In this document: positions 5,283 through 7,616 of the stretch, in pieces
Layout: every line of letters begins with the position of its first letter
Position numbering within the stretch: the first letter of the stretch is position 1
Source of the DNA: Candidatus Sungbacteria bacterium RIFCSPLOWO2_01_FULL_47_10
GTDB lineage: Bacteria > Patescibacteriota > Minisyncoccia > Sungbacterales > GWA2-42-14
Direction: 5' to 3'
Assembly (NCBI GenBank): GCA_001820675.1
Contig: MHQO01000032.1
Coordinates: forward strand, 1-7,616
DNA: 7,616 bases
Made by a program: the position numbers and the translations under genes
Notes under the pieces: model-generated
The model's input: the letters and a program-made list of their open reading frames with translations, nothing else
Database searches by the model: none
What the model was told of the DNA's origin: nothing

Positions 5283-6230
5283 ATGCTCACCAGTAAAAAA
5301 ATTTCTATTGTCATCGTCTGCTACAATGATGCCGGATCGGTTCATGAGATGCTCAAGAGGGTGCGGGGGGTTATGGACGGCATTACCCGGAATTACGAGA
5401 TTATTTACGTCAATGACAAGAGTCCGGATAACGCGTATGACGTGTTGAAAGTCGAGGCCGCCAAGGACAAGCGGCTTATTGTTATTAACCATTCGCGAAA
5501 TTTCGGAGGGCAGGCGGCATATACGAGCGGAATGAAATATGCGACTGGAGAGGCGGCAATTCTTCTTGACGGCGATTTGCAGGATCCGCCGGAACTATTC
5601 TCTGAATTCGTAAAGAAATGGCTTGACGGACATGATATTGTTTATGGCATTCGAAAGCGAAGAGAGGGCACCACGATTCGCCGGATCGGCTATAAAATTT
5701 TTTACCGGATTTTCAAGCATCTTTCATATATCAATATTCCTCTTGATGCGGGGGATTTTTCGCTTATCAGCCGCAGGGCGCTTGACGTGATAAACGGCTT
5801 TCCCGAAGTTGACCGCTACATTCGGGGCATCCGCGCATATGTCGGGTTCAAGACCATCGGTATTCCGTATGTACGACAAGACCGTTTTGCGGGGGAATCC
5901 AACAATAGTTTCGTGTGGCTGATCAGGTGGGCAAAAAAAATCATTTTTTCGTTTTCATACCAACCGCTTGAGTGGATTGCATATCTTGCGGTGCTGGTTA
6001 CGGTCCTTGCGGGTTTGGGAATCGTATTTTATATCGGTCTTGCGTTTTTTCTCGAACCGCCATCCGGTTTCCTGACGCTTTTGATTGCCGTGCTTTTTTT
6101 GGGCGCAATTCAGTTGATTTCGCTTGCGGTTATTGCCGAGTATCTTGGCAGAATTTTTGAAGAAGTGAAACACCGCCCGGTCGGGATAGTGGACGAGGTC
6201 ATAAATGATTATAAGAATATAAAACCTTAA
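5283..6230 (+). CDS. Family 2 glycosyltransferase, polyprenyl-phosphate type (DPM1/GtrB/ArnC-like), membrane-bound
   Basis: A 315-residue inverting GT-A glycosyltransferase, of the type that moves a sugar from a nucleotide donor to a polyprenyl phosphate at the inner face of the membrane. The catalytic domain (1 to about 225) shows the N-terminal strand ISIVIVCYND, VNDKSPDN (43-50), HSRNFGGQAAYTSGMKYA (70-87) and the metal-binding DGDLQDPPE (96-104). RFAGESNNSF (201-210) follows in the acceptor region. Two membrane helices (about 231-257 and 262-286) form a hairpin, and the cytosolic tail contains EYLGRIFEEVKHRP, typical of this subfamily. Length is normal. It starts five bases after the stop of the ThDP gene, so the two are very probably co-transcribed; no Shine-Dalgarno is seen, which suits coupled translation. 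Which sugar it transfers is not readable from the sequence. Confidence 0.93.
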   Translation: MLTSKKISIVIVCYNDAGSVHEMLKRVRGVMDGITRNYEIIYVNDKSPDNAYDVLKVEAAKDKRLIVINHSRNFGGQAAYTSGMKYATGEAAILLDGDLQDPPELFSEFVKKWLDGHDIVYGIRKRREGTTIRRIGYKIFYRIFKHLSYINIPLDAGDFSLISRRALDVINGFPEVDRYIRGIRAYVGFKTIGIPYVRQDRFAGESNNSFVWLIRWAKKIIFSFSYQPLEWIAYLAVLVTVLAGLGIVFYIGLAFFLEPPSGFLTLLIAVLFLGAIQLISLAVIAEYLGRIFEEVKHRPVGIVDEVINDYKNIKP

Positions 6231-6362
6231 ATTCGAAATCCGAAATTCTAAACAAATCCTAATTTTCGAAATCAGAAATTTAAAACGCAGGTTTAATATT
6301 TGGAACATTTGAATTTATAATTTGTTTAGGATTTAAATATTAGGATTTAGAATTTTAAAATA
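6231..6362. repeat. AT-rich intergenic spacer built of short direct and inverted repeats
   Basis: This 132-base non-coding spacer is made of recurring short words. CGAAAT occurs at 6234-6239, 6241-6246 and 6267-6272, and TTCGAAATC is exactly repeated at 6232-6240 and 6265-6273. TAGGATTTA is repeated at 6327-6335 and 6341-6349. CTAAACAAAT (6248-6257) is the exact inverse complement of ATTTGTTTAG (6320-6329), so the spacer can fold on itself over about 80 bases. Its composition is far more AT-rich than the flanking genes. From memory, similar 'AAATTCGAAATCC' spacer DNA is scattered through some candidate-phylum genomes. No clear terminator or promoter is visible inside it. Confidence 0.7.
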
Positions 6363-7133
6363 GTGAACGTATTTATCACCGGTGCATCGTCCGGTATCGG
6401 GCGGGAACTGGCAAAACAATTGATCGCCGCAGGTCATACGGTATGGGGGATTGCAAGGCGTGAAAAGGAATTGAAAGGGCTTTCATCCGAAATTGGTTCC
6501 GATGCTTTTTTATATAGTGTTTGCGATACATCGGATACATCGGCCGTGAGTCGCGTTTTACAGGAGGTGAAAAAGAAAAATTTTCTTCCTGATGCCGTCG
6601 TGTTGAACGCGGCGGCGTTTGTCATCGATTGCGAGCCGCACTATGACAACTCCGTTTTTGAGCAAGTTTTTAAGATAAATGTTTTCGGGGCGCTATCGTG
6701 GGTTGAAGCGTTTATCGCGGATTTTGCCGCGCGTAAGGCGGGTCAGTTCATCGCCGTGTCGTCTACCTCCGCTTTTCGGCCTGATTGGCAAAGAGCATCA
6801 TATCCTGCATCAAAAGCCGCTCTTTCCATGGCATTTCGGGGCCTCAAACTCCGGTATGCGGGTGATAACATTTTTTTTAAGATAATGTATTTTGGTCCTA
6901 TCGCAACGCCGATGTCTATTCATGTAAAGCGGAATGAAGAGGGGAAAATGGTCGCGAAAGGTTTTTATGTGGGGAAGACGGAGGGAGCGGCACGAGCGCT
7001 TATTCGGCTGATCGAGAGCAAGAGAAATGTTGCGTATTACCCGCTTTTTTCAACCGCGCTGTTCCGGATTCTTTTGTTTTTTCCCGATTCTTTTTTTGCG
7101 GTAATAAGCAAACTTTTGAAAAAGGACCGATGA
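6363..7133 (+). CDS. Short-chain dehydrogenase/reductase (classical SDR)
   Basis: A 256-residue NAD(P)-dependent oxidoreductase with a Rossmann fold. It has the dinucleotide motif TGASSGIG (6-13), LNAAA (81-85) as the NNAG equivalent, and the catalytic tetrad Asn106 (in INVFGA), Ser134, Tyr147 and Lys151 (YPASK), with the usual 13-residue Ser-Tyr spacing. Arg32-Arg33 after the second strand (GIARREKE) suggests a preference for NADP(H). The GTG start is fixed because the cofactor motif begins at residue 6; there is no Shine-Dalgarno. The last 30 residues (about 226-250, PLFSTALFRILLFFPDSFFAVI) are strongly hydrophobic and could hold the enzyme at the membrane or a dimer surface. In this setting it may reduce a keto-sugar or a keto group left by the upstream enzymes, but other small-molecule or lipid substrates are possible. 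Confidence 0.92.
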   Translation: MNVFITGASSGIGRELAKQLIAAGHTVWGIARREKELKGLSSEIGSDAFLYSVCDTSDTSAVSRVLQEVKKKNFLPDAVVLNAAAFVIDCEPHYDNSVFEQVFKINVFGALSWVEAFIADFAARKAGQFIAVSSTSAFRPDWQRASYPASKAALSMAFRGLKLRYAGDNIFFKIMYFGPIATPMSIHVKRNEEGKMVAKGFYVGKTEGAARALIRLIESKRNVAYYPLFSTALFRILLFFPDSFFAVISKLLKKDR

Positions 7134-7148
7134 TATGGCTTGCGAAAT

Positions 7149-7177
7149 ACCGGTCCTGCGGCGCGATAAGGACGGGT
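7149..7177. other. GC-rich inverted repeat between the SDR and aminotransferase genes
   Basis: ACC-G-GTCCT (7149-7157) pairs with AGGAC-G-GGT (7169-7177) as a 5-bp and a 3-bp stem around a G-G mismatch, over an 11-base loop. No T-run follows on the plus strand, so it is not an intrinsic terminator. It ends directly before AGGAG (7178-7182) and might influence translation or message processing between the two genes. Function unknown. Confidence 0.3.
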
Positions 7178-7201
7178 AGGAGAAAATAGTATCCCAGGAT
7201 T

Positions 7202-7616
7202 ATGAAAAATTCAGAAAACAAACTTGCCGACCGCATGAATGCGCTTTTGCCTGAAGGCGCGTTTGCGGTGCTCACGAAAGCGCGAGCGCTTGAGGCGCAA
7301 GGAAAAAAGATTATTCACTTTGAAATAGGACAACCGGATTTTCCGACGCCGAAAAGTATTGTTAAAGCGGCAAAAAAAGCCCTTGACAAAGGGATGACGC
7401 GCTATACCCAGCCCTTAGGGCTTCCAGAATTTCGAAAAGCGGTCGCAGGATATTTATCGAAGACTCGCGGTATTGAGTTTTTCGAAAACCAAATCGCGGC
7501 AACCCCAAGCCCAAAAACCGCGATCTTTTTGACGTTTGCCGCACTTGTGCAATCGGGCGACGAAGTGATCTACCCCGACCCCGGCTTTCCGACGTACGAA
7601 GTTTTATCAGGTTTTT
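7202..7616 (+). CDS. Class I/II (AspC-like) PLP-dependent aminotransferase, N-terminal part, cut by the window end
   Basis: The frame runs open from ATG 7202 to the window edge, giving 138 residues of a protein that should have roughly 370-400. It matches the N-terminal third of fold-type I class I/II aminotransferases. IHFEIGQPDFPTPKSI (38-53) is the substrate-contact loop. GMTRYTQPLGLPEFRKAVAGY (64-84) is the helix region seen across the family. IAATPSPKTAIFLTFAALVQSGDEVIYPDPGFPTYE (98-133) covers the PLP phosphate segment and the following strand. The catalytic lysine lies beyond the window. An in-frame TAG at 7187 limits the start; AGGA at 7196-7199 is only two bases from the ATG and AGGAG at 7178-7182 is 19 bases away, so initiation signals are poor. 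It follows the SDR by 68 bases on the same strand and may be part of the same transcript. The substrate could be an amino acid or a pathway intermediate. Confidence 0.88.
   Translation, partial: MKNSENKLADRMNALLPEGAFAVLTKARALEAQGKKIIHFEIGQPDFPTPKSIVKAAKKALDKGMTRYTQPLGLPEFRKAVAGYLSKTRGIEFFENQIAATPSPKTAIFLTFAALVQSGDEVIYPDPGFPTYEVLSGF

Noticed and set aside
7130..7189. Nineteen-codon frame whose ATG overlaps the SDR stop codon (ATGA).
   Set aside because: The peptide has no recognisable character, it ends at the TAG before the aminotransferase, and such overlaps occur by chance.

Overview
The window reads as a piece of a surface-polysaccharide or glycolipid biosynthesis region from an uncultured bacterium. 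I suspect Patescibacteria (candidate phyla radiation) or a similar lineage, at low to moderate confidence. The hints are a small coiled-coil protein of a type common in those genomes, AT-rich 'CGAAAT / AGGATTT' repeat DNA between genes, and weak or absent Shine-Dalgarno sequences on most genes. Nothing here fixes the phylum; no rRNA, tRNA, CRISPR array or transposase is visible.

Layout. Positions 1-118 are non-coding as far as I can tell and hold a plausible promoter. A plus-strand DegT-family sugar aminotransferase (119-1246) and a small coiled-coil protein with its own promoter (1289-1609) follow. A minus-strand block comes next: a Cys/Met-metabolism PLP enzyme (1638-2807) and an unrecognised 116-residue protein (2929-3279), each followed by a hairpin terminator. 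A 144-bp divergent intergenic region (3280-3423) carries a dyad symmetry and an 8-bp direct repeat. The plus strand then resumes with an acetolactate-synthase-like thiamine-diphosphate enzyme (3424-5277), a polyprenyl-phosphate-type family 2 glycosyltransferase with two membrane segments (5283-6230), an AT-rich repeat spacer (6231-6362), a short-chain dehydrogenase/reductase (6363-7133) and the first 138 residues of a class I/II aminotransferase (7202 to the window edge).

How the genes may work together (inference). The DegT aminotransferase, the ThDP enzyme, the SDR and the glycosyltransferase look like parts for making and transferring an unusual sugar. The DegT enzyme would aminate a keto-sugar, the ThDP enzyme could add or remove a two-carbon unit or make a keto-acid precursor, and the SDR could reduce a keto group. 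The GT2 protein would load a sugar on a lipid carrier at the membrane. The ThDP enzyme has the core of acetolactate synthase but no ilvN or ilvC beside it, and a long C-terminal tail, so a branched-chain amino acid role is not the best reading. Substrates cannot be read from the sequence. The minus-strand block looks like an independently transcribed insertion between the two plus-strand polysaccharide segments.

Most of the window is recognisable enzyme families. The less explained parts are the 116-residue protein, the regulatory-looking DNA at 3314-3422, the repeat spacer at 6231-6362, and the altered active-site loop of the Cys/Met enzyme.
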